From Eriocheir sinensis (lineage: Eukaryota > Arthropoda > Malacostraca > Decapoda > Varunidae): a stretch of 64,000 bases of DNA. A program made the position numbers and the translations under genes. The notes under the pieces are model-generated. The model had not been told where the DNA came from, did not search any database, and saw only the letters and a program-made list of their open reading frames with translations. Of this stretch, positions 1 to 11,099 are shown in pieces (the first letter of the stretch is position 1; each line of letters begins with the position of its first letter). The stretch is taken from the NCBI RefSeq assembly GCF_024679095.1, contig NC_066553.1, positions 3,902,488 through 3,966,487 of the forward strand, in the 5' to 3' direction.

Positions 1-412
1 ACCCGTCACACCCTCACACCCACTCACTCCACCTCACCCTCACCCTCCTCCACACTCTGCTCACGGCTCCACTCTCATCAGTCTCCACTCGCGCTGTTAC
101 ACGATTCTCCATTTGCCGTACGATCCACACTCACCCGTACCGCCTCGCTACCTCCCATCACTTTGTCTCTTCTTGCCCCATCCCTTCCATCGCCACACAC
201 GTACTCGCTTCCTCGTCTACCCCCTCTTTTCCTGCTGCATCCCTATTCGTTTCCTATTCCCTGTCTTCTTGATCCATTCTCTTTTCTTAATACCTCTTTC
301 CTCATGTTCTGTCCCCTTCCCTCTTTTTCTATTCCCTTCTTCTCCCTATTCTACCCCGTCTCTACCTGCTCCGCCTCCCCAAACACTCGCTCCTCTCTTC
401 TACCTAACCTTT

Positions 413-413
<1 letters not shown>
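1..413. other. pyrimidine-rich low-complexity DNA
   Basis: The + strand is strongly C/T-biased, opening with irregular CACTCA/CCTCAC motifs and continuing as C/T-rich sequence. Open frames through it are rich in Ser, Pro, Leu and Phe, as expected from translated pyrimidine tracts. I see no gene. Confidence 0.8.

Positions 414-476
<63 letters not shown>
414..476. repeat. (CA)n microsatellite
   Basis: Almost perfect CA dinucleotide run of about 28-30 units. His/Thr and Val/Cys open frames on the two strands are by-products. Confidence 0.97.
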
Positions 477-477
<1 letters not shown>

Positions 478-714
478 TCTCAACGGTGGTAGATTTGCCA
501 ACACACGAGCACAGAACGCTCAACCTTATCCAGACTGAACTCATGGTCCTCTGCTCCCCCCTCCCCTTTGAAGCTCTACCGGTCTTCCTCCCCAGCCCCC
601 TCCCGTCAGTGTAGTGGTCCGTTTCCTCTCCCCCATCCCCCCCACACACACACTCTCTCATCGGGAAAAATGTCACACAAACCTACCTCTTCATCTTACA
701 TCATCTTACAATCC

Positions 715-985
715 GGCACCCGAGACTTGGGCCACTTGATTACTCAGCACCCTTGGCCCAAAGTAGCAGAGACCGAGGATATGGAGGACAAGGTGATCAA
801 TTATAAGGAGAGACAGTCATGGAACCTGATCACCGCTCAGACGTGTGTGCGAGTCCACCCAGCTGATATGAATTGGGTCACCTCACGCATTAAAAGACTA
901 AAGTGGTATAGGACCGGCACCTTTAAGTGTGGTGACAGTGATGAATACCGATCTTTCAAAAAAATAAAAAATAAGAGAAGCGAAA
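715..985 (+). pseudogene. non-LTR retrotransposon ORF2 fragment (endonuclease-RT linker)
   Basis: The + frame reads TRDLGHLITQHPWP near its start and HPADMNWVTSRIKR about 40 residues later, followed by a Lys/Arg-rich stretch with GDSDEYRSFKKIKNK. From family knowledge this layout (an acidic/aromatic segment, then 'xDxxWVTxxIKxL', then a basic GDxxxYRxx helix) is typical of the linker between the endonuclease and reverse transcriptase domains of LINE ORF2 proteins. No endonuclease or RT core is present on either side, and the frame runs into CACACA sequence at its end. I read it as a dead, truncated fragment. The upstream part of the open frame (from 568) is low-complexity and unrelated. Clade not assigned. 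Confidence 0.6.
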
Positions 986-1135
986 GTCTAAAAGATGACC
1001 ACGTTCCCCACACACACAAATAACAACCTGAAACAAACTAACATGATCCTTATGGGGAGAGTACGCCGCCGAATATCAAAATAAAAATTGAAATTACATG
1101 ATATTGATTTACATGTCACAACATATACTGTCTTA

Positions 1136-1336
1136 GAGGCATTGAGCGGTGGTGTATTTTTTCGTCTACCGTAAATATAAATGTCCTAAACGAAGGGATT
1201 TAAATACCCTGTGTGTGTGTGTGTGTGTGTGTGTGTGGCGTGCTGGGAGTTATTACTGTGCGTTTTTTGCAATGAATAATGTATAATAATCACATATCAA
1301 TGCCTCTCGTCACGACACACCACCGCTCAAGGCCTC
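1136..1336. mobile_element. possible short element bounded by 20-bp inverted repeats
   Basis: GAGGCATTGAGCGGTGGTGT at 1136-1155 is matched in inverted orientation at 1317-1336 with one mismatch. The interior is AT-rich and holds a (GT)n run at about 1210-1237. The ~200-bp size suits a MITE, but I could not find a clear target-site duplication, so an accidental or foldback origin remains possible. Confidence 0.4.
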
Positions 1337-1477
1337 CACCCTCAGTGCGTGGGTGAACGCTGAGAGAAAGAAGGGGGTGGAGGGGGAGATGAAATTAAAT
1401 GAAGGAACGGGAGGAGGAGAGAGGGAGAGAAGACCAGCTGCCTTTCTCCTTTCTCTCCTTTCTTCACCTGTCACCGT

Positions 1478-1626
<149 letters not shown>

Positions 1627-1864
1627 TAGAGAGAAGAGAGAGGGGAGAGAGAAGGGGAGTGATCCACGCACTTTCGTTCAGCTTCCGCTACAGACAGACA
1701 TATCTTCATGCTTTTTGTCCCCTTTCCTTGTTGTTTGTTTATTTTTTCTTGATGGTCGAGAAAAAAGAAGAAAAATTAATGTTACTTTTTAATACCATTT
1801 TTTTGGACTTTATTTTTGTTAGTCATTTCGAGTCATCCTTTTTTTTTTGTATGTGTATGTTGTA

Positions 1865-1867
<3 letters not shown>

Positions 1868-1950
<83 letters not shown>

Positions 1951-2150
1951 AAGAAAGAAAAAGAAAAAAGAAAGAAAGTTAAGTAATGCAAAAGAGAGCA
2001 AAGAAAAGTAAATTGAGAGAGAAAACAAAGAAAATGGAGGAAATAAGACAAAAAAAGAGAGAGAGAAAGAAAAAAGAAAAAAAGAGAGAAAGTAAAGTAA
2101 TGCAAAGTAGAGCAAAATAAAGTAAATTGAGAGAGAAAACAAAGAAAATG
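1868..2150. repeat. (GA)n run followed by a 115-bp purine-rich duplication
   Basis: A GA run of about 40 units (1868-1946) passes into GAAA-type sequence. A block beginning TAATGCAAA and ending AACAAAGAAAATGG appears twice, from about 1984 and about 2099. Confidence 0.85.
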
Positions 2151-2299
2151 GGTTCCTCAAGTGAGAGATACGCGTCTTCGCCGGGAAATTGGAAGCCCAC
2201 ATTCATAGGCGAGTGGCAGGTCTAATTTAGTTCCCGCGAGGGGTGATTGTGTTTTCCGGCGAGAGGGCCTGGTCACGGCGCTCGAGTCCCAGGTGTCCA

Positions 2300-2790
2300 G
2301 GTGATGTGAGACGCCCCTTCACACCCCTTCTACACCTCTCCTACCCCTCCTCCTTCCTCTCCGGCCTCCTTAACCCCCCTCTTCACCTCCACATTTCCTT
2401 ACACTACCTCTCCTTCCTCTTCTTGTGTCTCCCTCTCTCCCCCTTTCTACTTATGCACTACTTTACTGCGTCTCTCATTCCTCTCCTCCTTTCTCATCTT
2501 TCTCTCCCCCTACAACGCAGCCTCACCTCACCTTTACCACCAGTGCCTCTACTCCTTCTTTTCCTCCTCCTCCTCTCTCTCCTCTATACATCTCTAACAT
2601 CTTCTTAAGTCCCTCCATCCCTCCTCCACATTGCCATCTACCACAGCATCCATCATCTCACTCCTCCATTCAAGTGTTCCTCTCCCCCTACATAATCCTC
2701 CACTCCTTTTACGACTCCTCTATCTCCTCCACCTCTTCCTCCTCCTCCTCCTCCTTCCCCGTCACTCACCCTTAAGCATATAACAGCCCC
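2300..2790. other. polypyrimidine tract without gene
   Basis: C/T-rich on the + strand with short TCC and CTT runs. Open frames of 116-121 codons are Ser/Pro/Leu-biased and resemble no protein family I know. Nothing else seen. Confidence 0.75.
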
Positions 2791-2900
2791 TTCAGCCCCT
2801 CTTCCTCCGCTCCCTACCTTCCTGCCTTCCAGAGCTCCTCACTTCCCCTCCAGCAGTCTTTCAATCTCTCCAGTTCTTCCTTACTAGACGCAACATTCCC

Positions 2901-3265
2901 TTCCAGCTGAGACCTCCTTCCTCCTTCTCCACCTTCTCTCTCCCTGCCTCCCTTCCAGCTGAGACTTACTTCCTCCTTCTCCTCCTTCTCTCTCCCTGCC
3001 TCCCTTCCAGCTGAGACCTACTTCCTCCTTCCCCTCCTTCTATTTCCCTGCCTCCCTTCCAGCTGAGACCTACTTCTTCCTTCTCCTCCTTCTCTCTCCC
3101 TGCCTCCCAGCTGAGATCTCCTTCCTCCTTCTCCTCCTTCTCTCTCCCTGCCTCCCTTCCAGCTGAGACCTCCTTCCTCCTTCTCCTCCTTCTCTCTCCC
3201 TGCCTCCCTTCCAGCTGAGACCTCCTTCCTCCTTCTCCTTCTCTCTCCCTGCCTCCCTTCCAGCC
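2901..3265. repeat. 52-bp minisatellite, about 8 units
   Basis: Each unit starts TTCCAGCTGAGACCT and ends in CTCTCTCCCTGCCTCCC. Unit starts lie near 2901, 2953, 3005, 3057, 3105, 3157, 3209 and 3257, so the period is 48-52 bp. The minus strand gives a repetitive Glu/Arg/Gly frame that I do not consider coding. Confidence 0.9.
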
Positions 3266-3299
3266 CCTTAACCCCTCTCCCAGATTAAGCTTTTCTCTC

Positions 3300-3900
3300 A
3301 TCAAAGGCCCATTAACTTACACGCATTAGAGGCCCGCCCACGTATCCTAATAGTAGTCACTCTTTTTCCCATATCCGCCGCTTTGCTTCCGGGCGTTACC
3401 CCTCCCCTCCCGTTTGACACCCTCGCCATCGTGCTAGTAGATCTCTCCCCCTCGCTTCCCGGTTCGTTCCCCTCCTTTACCCGACCCCGCCACTCCCCTC
3501 CGAAGCCTTCGTTATCCTTCCCGACACCCACATGCTCCCCTCAGTCTCCCCTCACGCCTATCAGTCTCTCTCCCTGCGGTAAGCCTCCTACCTACCTACC
3601 CACCGACGCAAGCTCATCTACCCACCACGTCCCGTCCCTCTCCTTCGCTTCCCTCCCCTCCGGCTTTATTTCCTTTCTGCCAGCCATTTCTCGTCCCGTC
3701 TCGGCACTCCTAAAGGAAGCGTTCATCTTCCTTGCTTCCCCTCCTGCCCGCCGTGCCTCGCTGCCTTGCGCGGACATATCTCATTCACTCGTCACCTTCA
3801 CCCTCTCCGCCGCCGCGTTCCCTCTGCCATTAACTCTCCGCCCACGCCGTTCCTCACGCCCTCATGTCCCCCGAGCACGCACAAGGGAATGGATATGGAT
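3300..3900. other. C/T-rich stretch, no gene seen
   Basis: Pyrimidine-rich, moderately CpG-containing sequence. A 173-codon + frame (3383-3904) is dominated by Ser, Pro and Leu with no recognisable domain and no convincing splice context, so I do not call it. Confidence 0.6.
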
Positions 3901-3979
3901 GTGAAAAGAAAACTGTTGGGGACCGGTTTAAACTTATGTTGGGTATTTAGACGTATGTATTCTTGGGGGGGGATGGAGG

Positions 3980-3983
<4 letters not shown>

Positions 3984-4048
<65 letters not shown>
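3984..4048. repeat. (GT)n microsatellite
   Basis: About 32 GT units. Confidence 0.97.
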
Positions 4049-4051
<3 letters not shown>

Positions 4052-4164
4052 TCCCTACCTGCTTATACTAGCCTGGTTATCTTCTTCGTTCGTATTTCTC
4101 ACGCTGATTGTGGAGAAAGGTCACCATGAAAATTTATTCATTAACGTTCGCCAGTTTTATTACG

Positions 4165-4440
4165 CCTGGACTCCGCGGTGCAGTGGTAAGTGTCCCTGAC
4201 TTAAAATCTGCTGGCCTGGATTCGAACCCCGGCCTGGGCAGTCGGCGTGCAGCCCACCCAGCTGTCCATACTTCTTTCAGGCTGGTCGATAAAGGTGTAC
4301 ATAGGGAAACCTGGGGAAGGTAAAGTGAGGTAACTCGTATGTCACACTGGCCCTGTGTCGTGCTTAGGATTCTCTCGTACCGCAGGCTCAAAGGGTCAAC
4401 GGGAGGATGTGAGCACCGCCGCCACGCGCAGCTATAGGGT
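4165..4440 (+). mobile_element. tRNA-derived SINE (SINE-B)
   Basis: The head has a type-2 RNA polymerase III promoter look: an A-box-like GTGCAGTGGTAAGTG around 4179-4193 and a B-box-like GGATTCGAACCCC at 4218-4230, spaced as in a tRNA. A unique body follows to about 4440. Only one copy is in the window, so the 3' limit is uncertain. It lies directly upstream of the palindromic MITE at 4460. Confidence 0.7.
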
Positions 4441-4459
4441 ATACTTCCTACTCACCTTA

Positions 4460-4711
4460 AGGGGCTATTACACTGGGCAAATTTTCCGTGGATCTTCAGT
4501 CAAACCACGATTTCCGCTGGCGTGGTTCTCATATTTCCGTGGTTTTCTGACGTGTCCACGATCTTCCAAAGCTACGGTAGATTTCACCAAAGGAAGACGG
4601 TATTACTCACCATCATCAGCAGCAATAACAAGAAACAAATGAGAACCACGCCAGCGGAAATCGTGGTTTGACTGAAGATCCACGGAAAATTTGCCCAGTG
4701 TAATAGCCCCT
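4460..4711. mobile_element. MITE with perfect 73-bp terminal inverted repeats (PIF/Harbinger-like)
   Basis: The arms 4460-4532 and 4639-4711 are exact reverse complements over 73 bp, beginning AGGGGCTATTACACTGGGCA. Between them lies a 106-bp non-palindromic loop. The element is flanked by TTA on both sides (4457-4459 and 4712-4714). A 3-bp TWA-type target duplication is characteristic of PIF/Harbinger transposons, hence the tentative superfamily. There is no transposase frame, so it is non-autonomous. Identical arms suggest recent insertion or arm homogenisation. Confidence 0.85.
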
Positions 4712-4992
4712 TTAGAACCACACAGACTAGCGACCGTTTTGCAGGCCCTCCCTTCTGAGGAATGTCAGATATTACTCACTCTTAATTCAATGTTAACTGC
4801 TAAACTTTTTTTTTTTTGTCCTCCTCGACACATTTTACTTTCCTTTTTTGTTGTTGTTTTTGACCATTTGCGCAATACTATTAACAAAGCCAGTGTGGCT
4901 GATGTATCCAAGAAAAGTAAAATTAGTTATTAGAAAGCTCGTATGGATCAGGAACTGCCATAATGACATAGACGGAACTGATCTTATATTAG

Positions 4993-5309
4993 TCCGGTAG
5001 CAGCGGGGATCATGTTTCTTAATGCTCCCTCCTAGCGAGAAAAATGAGAAAAAATTACCTCTCACACAAACCATTTCATAATCTATATCAAAGCATCTGT
5101 GATTAGATTATGTATCATCTGTTTTGGGGGGTTATCATGGCACAAATTTGGTCCGTCGCTGCTACACGGTAAACCCACGAATTTGGCCCGTCGCTGCTAC
5201 ACGGTAAAGCCACAAATTTGGCCCGTCGCTGCCACACGGTAAAGCCACAAATTTGGCCCGTCACTGCCACATGGTAAAGCCACAAATTTGGCCCTTCGCT
5301 GCTACCGGG
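4993..5309. mobile_element. MITE with TTAA-like flanks (MITE-T copy 1), terminal part amplified
   Basis: The left end TCCGGTAGCAGCG and right end CGCTGCTACCGGG form inverted termini. The right flank is TTAA (5310-5313) and the left is TTAG (4989-4992). A related element lies at 52962-53144 in opposite orientation; the two share the terminal sequence, an internal ATGAGAAAAA/TTTCTCAT segment and the TGTATCATCT segment. TTAA target sites are typical of piggyBac-group elements, which I offer as inference only. This copy is 317 bp against 183 bp for the other because its right end is tandemly amplified. Confidence 0.75.
5141..5309. repeat. 35-bp tandem repeat, 5 units, inside MITE-T
   Basis: Units start at 5141, 5176, 5211, 5246 and 5281, each like CACAAATTTGGCCCGTCGCT followed by GCTACACGGTAAAGC. 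The last unit ends in the MITE terminus GCTACCGGG. The sister element at 52962 has the segment only once. Confidence 0.95.
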
Positions 5310-5313
5310 TTAA

Positions 5314-6325
5314 GGAAATGCCAAGGAAAGGAGAGCTTTTAATATGGGTGTCACGTCCACGTACAAGATCTCAAACAATTTTATATACGTGAGGAAACAC
5401 GAATGATTTCACGCAGCACATACACGACACACACTATGCATTTCAGCCTAGCACCGTACACACACTGACGCAAAGGAGCACACACTCTTATCACGCACCA
5501 CGCGCGACATGAAGAACAGGAGGCAATCTCAGAAACAGTGTACACGAGCGCCCTTCACAACAGTCGTAATGTACACACACACACACACACACACACAAAC
5601 AACATCGGCGCATTAGCCTCCACTGACCCAATCTTTTCCCATCCCGTTCCCCGGCAATCAACTAACAAGCGTGATACTCGCCAACGCGTCCAACGCAGCA
5701 CAAATTGAGATTGAGATACATGAACGGTCTCCCTTCCTCCCTTCACCCTACACCGCTAACCCCCTCCCCCTCCCCCCCGTCATCTGTGCTAGTGTGGGGG
5801 ATGCTTCAATAAGTCCCAAATGGAACCTGTTGCAAGCTTTTGTTGAAGCATGTCGCTCTGTTTGTCAACTCACGATTCATTCAAACTCGTTTCCATCAAA
5901 TATGTACGTTTGTAGACACACATGACGCTGCAAATGGAAGAAAAAAAACTTCCAAAACGATACCCCTCTTCTTTATTGGCACAAAGGAGTGAATATTTGC
6001 CATAGTTTACGGGTTAGATAGACAAATCGAATCACTTTCCAACTATAAAAATACTATGAGATATGCAGTGGGCTCGGAAATACTAGAATCCTTTCCTCAG
6101 AGGTAGGAGTATTTCTCTCTATTGATCTAACCAAGGTACTACTGCCAGTGTGAACGTGAACGTGTGATGCTTGACGTGCCTTTCTCTAATGTTATCCCTG
6201 AAGACAAGAGAGAGGGACTAGAGACGCTGGACTTGGAGGATGAGAGAGAGAAGGAAAGAAAGGTGATACTGAGAAATGGAAATGTATGTGTGTTATGTGC
6301 TTTTTAACGTAACAAATGGAAGAGA
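5314..6325. other. no gene seen; short (CA)n at 5572-5596
   Basis: Mixed-composition sequence. Apart from the CA run and a short GA-rich patch near 6200-6250, I see no repeats, motifs or plausible exons. Confidence 0.6.
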
Positions 6326-6329
6326 ATTA

Positions 6330-6700
6330 TTAACTACCTAACAAACTGACTATCTAAATAACTGACTGATTGGCTAACTGACTGACTATCTAGCTGACTG
6401 ACTGAGTAACTGGCAAACTAGTTAACTGACTGACTAACTGACGAACGAACTGATAGACTAACTTATTAATAACGAACTAAATGACTAACTGACTGACTGA
6501 CTGGCTAACTGACTGACTAACTAGCTGACTGACTGAGTAACTGGCAAACAAGTTAACTGACTGACTAACTGACGAACGAACTGATAGACTAACTTATTAA
6601 TAACGAACTAAATGACTAACTGACTGACTGACTGGCTAACTGACTGACTAACTAGCTGACTGACTGACTAACTGACAAACTAATTAACTGACGAACTGAT
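6330..6700. repeat. 131-bp composite tandem repeat built on ACTG/CTGA
   Basis: TGGCTAACTGACTGACTA recurs at about 6371, 6502 and 6633, giving a 131-bp period. Each unit contains CTGA tetranucleotide runs plus a distinctive ATAGACTAACTTATTAATAA segment. About 2.6 units. Confidence 0.9.
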
Positions 6701-6821
6701 AGGCTTGTCTTTATTTAAGGCTACATGAAGTTGTTAAGAGACTACAAGAGGACTGTCGGCTTCTAATGGCAGCTCCTGAGATTCTGTTATTCTCCCTCAG
6801 CCCTAAAGTGCACAGTCCATA

Positions 6822-7080
6822 TATGAAAATCCCAGCCGAATTTAACTAACTCCAAGGGTGCTTAAATTCTTCACCCATTCACTATCATATTCTTAACTCA
6901 TTATTTACTTATCTCCCCATCTTACCTGAATCTACCTAACTTGTACCTCTGTATGAAAATCGCAGCCGAATTTAACTTAACTCCACAAGTGCTTAAATCC
7001 TTCACCCATTCACTACCCTATTCGTAACTCATTATTTACTCACCTCCCCATCTTACCTGAATCTATCCAACTTGTACCTA
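6822..7080. repeat. 130-bp tandem duplication
   Basis: Two adjacent copies begin with TATGAAAATC at 6822 and 6952 and end with CTTGTACCT. Both contain CAGCCGAATTTAACT and TCTCCCCATCTTACC-like segments. Confidence 0.92.
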
Positions 7081-7154
7081 TTGCTGTGTGTCCTTAATAA
7101 GATATGGGAAAGTACGTGGCGTCCCCATTTCCATCACGAGTTTCAGGAGTCACT

Positions 7155-7365
7155 AAGGTCGGTATTATTCTCACATCACCTATTTCTAAAGGTCAAAGAG
7201 AAGGTCAGTCGGGTTCTAATGAGTGTTTCTTCAGGTTCACGGTACAGAAGAAGGGTCAAACTACCACCGGGGTCATAAAACTACTCCTGGATATGCCCAC
7301 AACTCCTACGAAAGCCTTGTCAAATATGTGTTCTTGGGCGGCGAAATGTCTTATAATGCGACCCT
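7155..7365 (+). mobile_element. MITE-A copy 1
   Basis: The ends AAGGTCGGTATTATTC and TTATAATGCGACCCT are imperfect inverted repeats. The interior shares long blocks with five other copies in this window, including CAGTCGGGTTCTAATGAGTG and CTCCTACGAAAGCCTTGTCA. It is 211 bp with no coding capacity, so it looks like a non-autonomous DNA transposon. TA stands just outside the outermost G/C bases at both ends, but I could not settle a target duplication shared by all copies. Confidence 0.8.
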
Positions 7366-7629
7366 AATTCTCTCGCCCTGCTGCCGTCAGATGCTTCACT
7401 GTGCGTCACATATCTTCATTACATTAAGAATTATGGAGATCACCTTCATACTAAATTAGAGCTCTCCCAAATGTGATAATGTCCGTCACTTAACAAGGCG
7501 AGGGAAGGATGAAAATAAGGAGACTAGCGTGGGACTCATTAGCGTGGAATTAGGATTAGGATCTGTTATATGGAAATTGTGTGAAATGTGGCGCCGGCTG
7601 TAAATAATGGCCGGAGAGGGAGCGTGGTT

Positions 7630-7630
7630 T

Positions 7631-7682
<52 letters not shown>
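7630..7682. repeat. (TAG)n trinucleotide microsatellite
   Basis: About 17 TAG units. The minus-strand poly-Leu frame is a by-product. Confidence 0.97.
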
Positions 7683-7851
7683 TTTGTAGCAAGATCACCA
7701 GCAGCAGAAGCATCAAACGGATCACCACGTCCTTCTTCCATTTCTGTTACGTGTTCTGCTTCCTCCGTGCTGGTTTATAATGTGATGATGGTGTGGTAGA
7801 TTCTGAAGTATTAGTGACTAGCCTTGAAGGACGAGGAATGGGGATGGTGCA

Positions 7852-9451
7852 GCGTTCTTTCAACTAGCAAAAGATTGTAGTTTCCAGGTACCTTTCAGTA
7901 TGAGTGGTAGCTATCGTGTGGTTGTGTGTAGCGTTCTTTCAATTAGCAAAAGGCAATCGTTTCCAGGTACCTTTCAGTATGGGTGGTAGCTATTGTGTGG
8001 TTGTATGGTGCAGCGTTCTTTCAATTAGCAAAAGGCAATCGTTTCCAGGTACCTTTCAGTATGGGTGATAGTTATCGTGTGGTTGTATGGTGCAGTGTTC
8101 TTTCAACTAGCAAAAGGCAATTGTTTCCTGGTACCTTTCAGTATGGGTGGTAGTTATCGTGTGGTTGTATGGTGCAGCGTTCTTTCAACTAGCAAAAGAC
8201 AATTGTTTCCTGGTACCTTTCAGTATGGGTGGTAGTTATCGTGTGGTTGTGTGTAGCGTTCTTTCAACTAGCAAAAGGCAATTGTTTTCTGGTACCTTTC
8301 AGTATGAGTGGTAGCTATCGTGTGGTTGTGTGTAGCGTTCTTTCAGCTACCAAAAGACAGTCGTTTCCAGGTACCTTTCAGTATGGGTGGTAGCTATCGT
8401 GTGGTTGTGTGTAGCGTTCTTTCAGCTACCAAAAGACAGTCGTTTCCAGGTACCTTTCAGTATGGGTGGTAGCTATCGTGTGGTTGTATGGTGCAGCGTT
8501 CTTTCAACTAGCAAAAGGCAATTGTTTCCAGGTACCTTTCAGTATGGGTGGTAGCTATCGTGTGGTTGTATGGTGCAGCGTTCTTTCAACTAGCAAAAGG
8601 CAATTGTTTCCTGGTACCTTTCAGTATGGGTGGTAGCTATCGTGTGGTTGTGTGTAGCGTTCTTTCAATTAGCAAAAGGCAATCGTTTCCAGGTACCTTT
8701 CAGTATGGGTGGTAGCTATCGTGTGGTTGTATGGTGTAGCGTTCTTTCAGCTACCAAAAGACAGTCGTTTCCAGGTACCTTTCAGTATGGGTGGTAGCTA
8801 TCGTGTGGTTGTATGGTGCAGCGTTCTTTCTACTAGCAAAAGGCAATCGTTTCCAGGTACCTTTCAGTATGGGTGGTAGCTATCGTGTGGTTGTATGGTG
8901 CAGCGTTCTTTCAACTAGCAAAAGGCAATCGTTTCCAGGTACCTTTCAGTATGGGTGGTAGCTATCGTGTGGTTGTGTGTAGCGTTCTTTCAACTAGCAA
9001 AAGATTGTAGTTTCCAGGTACCTTTCAGTATGGGTGGTAGCTATCGTGTGGTTGTGTGTAGCGTTCTTTCAATTAGCAAAAGGCAATTGTTTCCTGGTAC
9101 CTTTCAGTATGGGTGGTAGCTATCGTGTGGTTGTGTGTAGCGTTCTTTCAATTAGCAAAAGGCAATCGTTTCCTGGTACCTTTCAGTATGGGTGGTAGCT
9201 ATCGTGTGGTTGTGTGTAGCGTTCTTTCAATTAGCAAAAGGCAATCGTTTCCTGGTACCTTTCAGTATGGGTGGTAGCTATCGTGTGGTTGTGTGTAGCG
9301 TTCTTTCAATTAGCAAAAGGCAATCGTTTCCTGGTACCTTTCAGTATGGGTGGTAGCTATCGTGTGGTTGTATGGTGCAGCGTTCTTTCAACTAGCAAAA
9401 GGCAATCGTTTCCAGGTACCTTTCAGTATGGGTGGTAGCTACTGTCTGGTT
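7852..9451. repeat. 79/82-bp minisatellite, 20 units
   Basis: Twenty units start with GCGTTCTTTC (first at 7852, last at 9380). Each carries a GGTACC site and ends in TATCGTGTGGTTGT followed by either GTGTA (79-bp class) or ATGGTGCA (82-bp class). Unit starts fit exactly 79 or 82 bp spacing throughout. Variants at a few positions (AACTAG/AATTAG/AGCTAC, TTCCAGG/TTCCTGG) define subtypes. Units 17-19 are essentially identical, which points to recent local duplication. There is no open frame. Confidence 0.97.
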
Positions 9452-9459
9452 TTATTAAA

Positions 9460-11090
9460 GTGAGTATAACCAAGCGTGACCTTTCCCCGGGAGCAGCAGC
9501 AGCAGCAAGTCTCCTCCCAGGCAGCGCCCATCACTTGATCCCCCGTGTTTGAGTCTCCTTTCCTTCCTCCTCTGCTCCACATTCCGCCCTCCACGACCCC
9601 TTTTGGCTCCACTTACCCCCCATCTCCGTCCTCACTTCTCTCGCAGATTAGGATTTTCTTCCGCTCATTATTTGAAAGTGGATACTAAATTTCCCCGGCG
9701 CCCCGCGGAGGAGGCCGGTGTTGTGTTCTGGCAGCCTGAGTTATTGAGTACCCGGGCGGGGTGACTGGCGGGGTGACTGGCGGGGTGGGGAGAGTTACGG
9801 TGATGGCTAATGAACGGAGATGCGATTTCCTTTGGTGAACGTGAAGAAATGTTGGACAGTTGCTGCACAGGCCGATTTACTGACTCACACAACAGGAGAG
9901 ATATTTCACTTAAATTGCCGTAAACACGCTGTAATATAGGACTTTCTGCCAGTGAGAGGATGAATTATGCCCACCGTTACCAGCGTTACGGGCCGCGCGG
10001 GGAGCTGAAGGGAGGGGGAGCTCGCCTCACCGCGCCTTGACTTCCTGGCTCCTGTAGTCCCGCAGTACTCTGGGGCGAGCTTAGCGACCTCAGATCGGGA
10101 TGCTGAGGGACCCAACGAAAGAGATGCAGAATGTAGCATGGACCAGCCAAACATGGAAGTCTTCAACGTGCATGCTCTATTCTCCACAAAGGGCACCGGC
10201 TTCTATGTGTGATCCAGAACCTCTTTCCAGCACCCTTGGCCTCGAGTTTCCTTTCAGTTGTTGAGACAAATAACCCGTTCGCGTTTGCTTCCTCGAATGT
10301 AAACACAAATGTAGGCTCACTTTCTCTGTGACAGTGTATACACGGTCAATGAACACTGTTGAGTCATGGATATATTGTAGTATGAATATGGATGATCTTA
10401 CAGCGTTTCTTGTCAATTTGTGCACTTTCAAACGTATGAAGTAATTAGGTAAAATTTTATGATTATTTAGAGTTTGCTCCCAACTTTACATTGTCCTTAC
10501 CTTGTACACTCTCCTTTCACGTACGGTATAAATAAAAACTTGTTATTATGAATGCTCGAAACATCACAACTATAGCTGCAATGAGCGTGTAATATACTGT
10601 CAATGAGGTAATGACGAGGTTAAGCGTAAGGACATCATCAAGTTTAACAATGAAGTGATTTCGAGAGTTCTTTGTCATCTCCCTGCTTCTATTTTTTCTC
10701 TTTTGTTGCTTTACACGATGTACGCTGTTCACAATACCCTGCGCCATCACTACGCCGTGGGCAATAACCGTGTAATGTGTTGTCGATCAGGTGGTGATGG
10801 CGGTGAGGGCGGGGAGCGGGAGTGAAGGAAGTAGGTTAATGCGGGGGAGGGTCGGCGGTTAGGGATAAGCAATAATGATCAATGGCATTATATTTCCCGC
10901 CGTGATGACCGCGCACCTGTCCCGACCCGCCGCCACGCGCGTAATGTCACCTTACCTGCAGAGACGGAGCGATATTTTAGTGCCGCCCGGAGGTAAGTTT
11001 CTCGCGGCCTTAATGTTTACGTATCGTCATTTAGGATTATTTTCCGATGGCGTGATTTGTGTGACCATTACCACGCCCATTACCTTCTCT
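9460..11090. other. unique-looking DNA, no gene recognised
   Basis: It includes a moderately CpG-rich part (about 9690-10110) with three GGCGGGGTGACT-type short repeats near 9750-9790, then AT-rich sequence. Open frames of 70-96 codons show no known domain and no clear splice context. I do not call a gene. Confidence 0.5.
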
Positions 11091-11099
11091 AGTACCATT

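Noticed and set aside
3383..3904. 173-codon + frame
   Set aside because: C/T-rich region; Ser/Pro/Leu-dominated translation without any recognised motif.
7852..9451. CRISPR-like direct repeats
   Set aside because: The array has no alternating repeat/spacer structure, and all other evidence is eukaryotic. It is a minisatellite.
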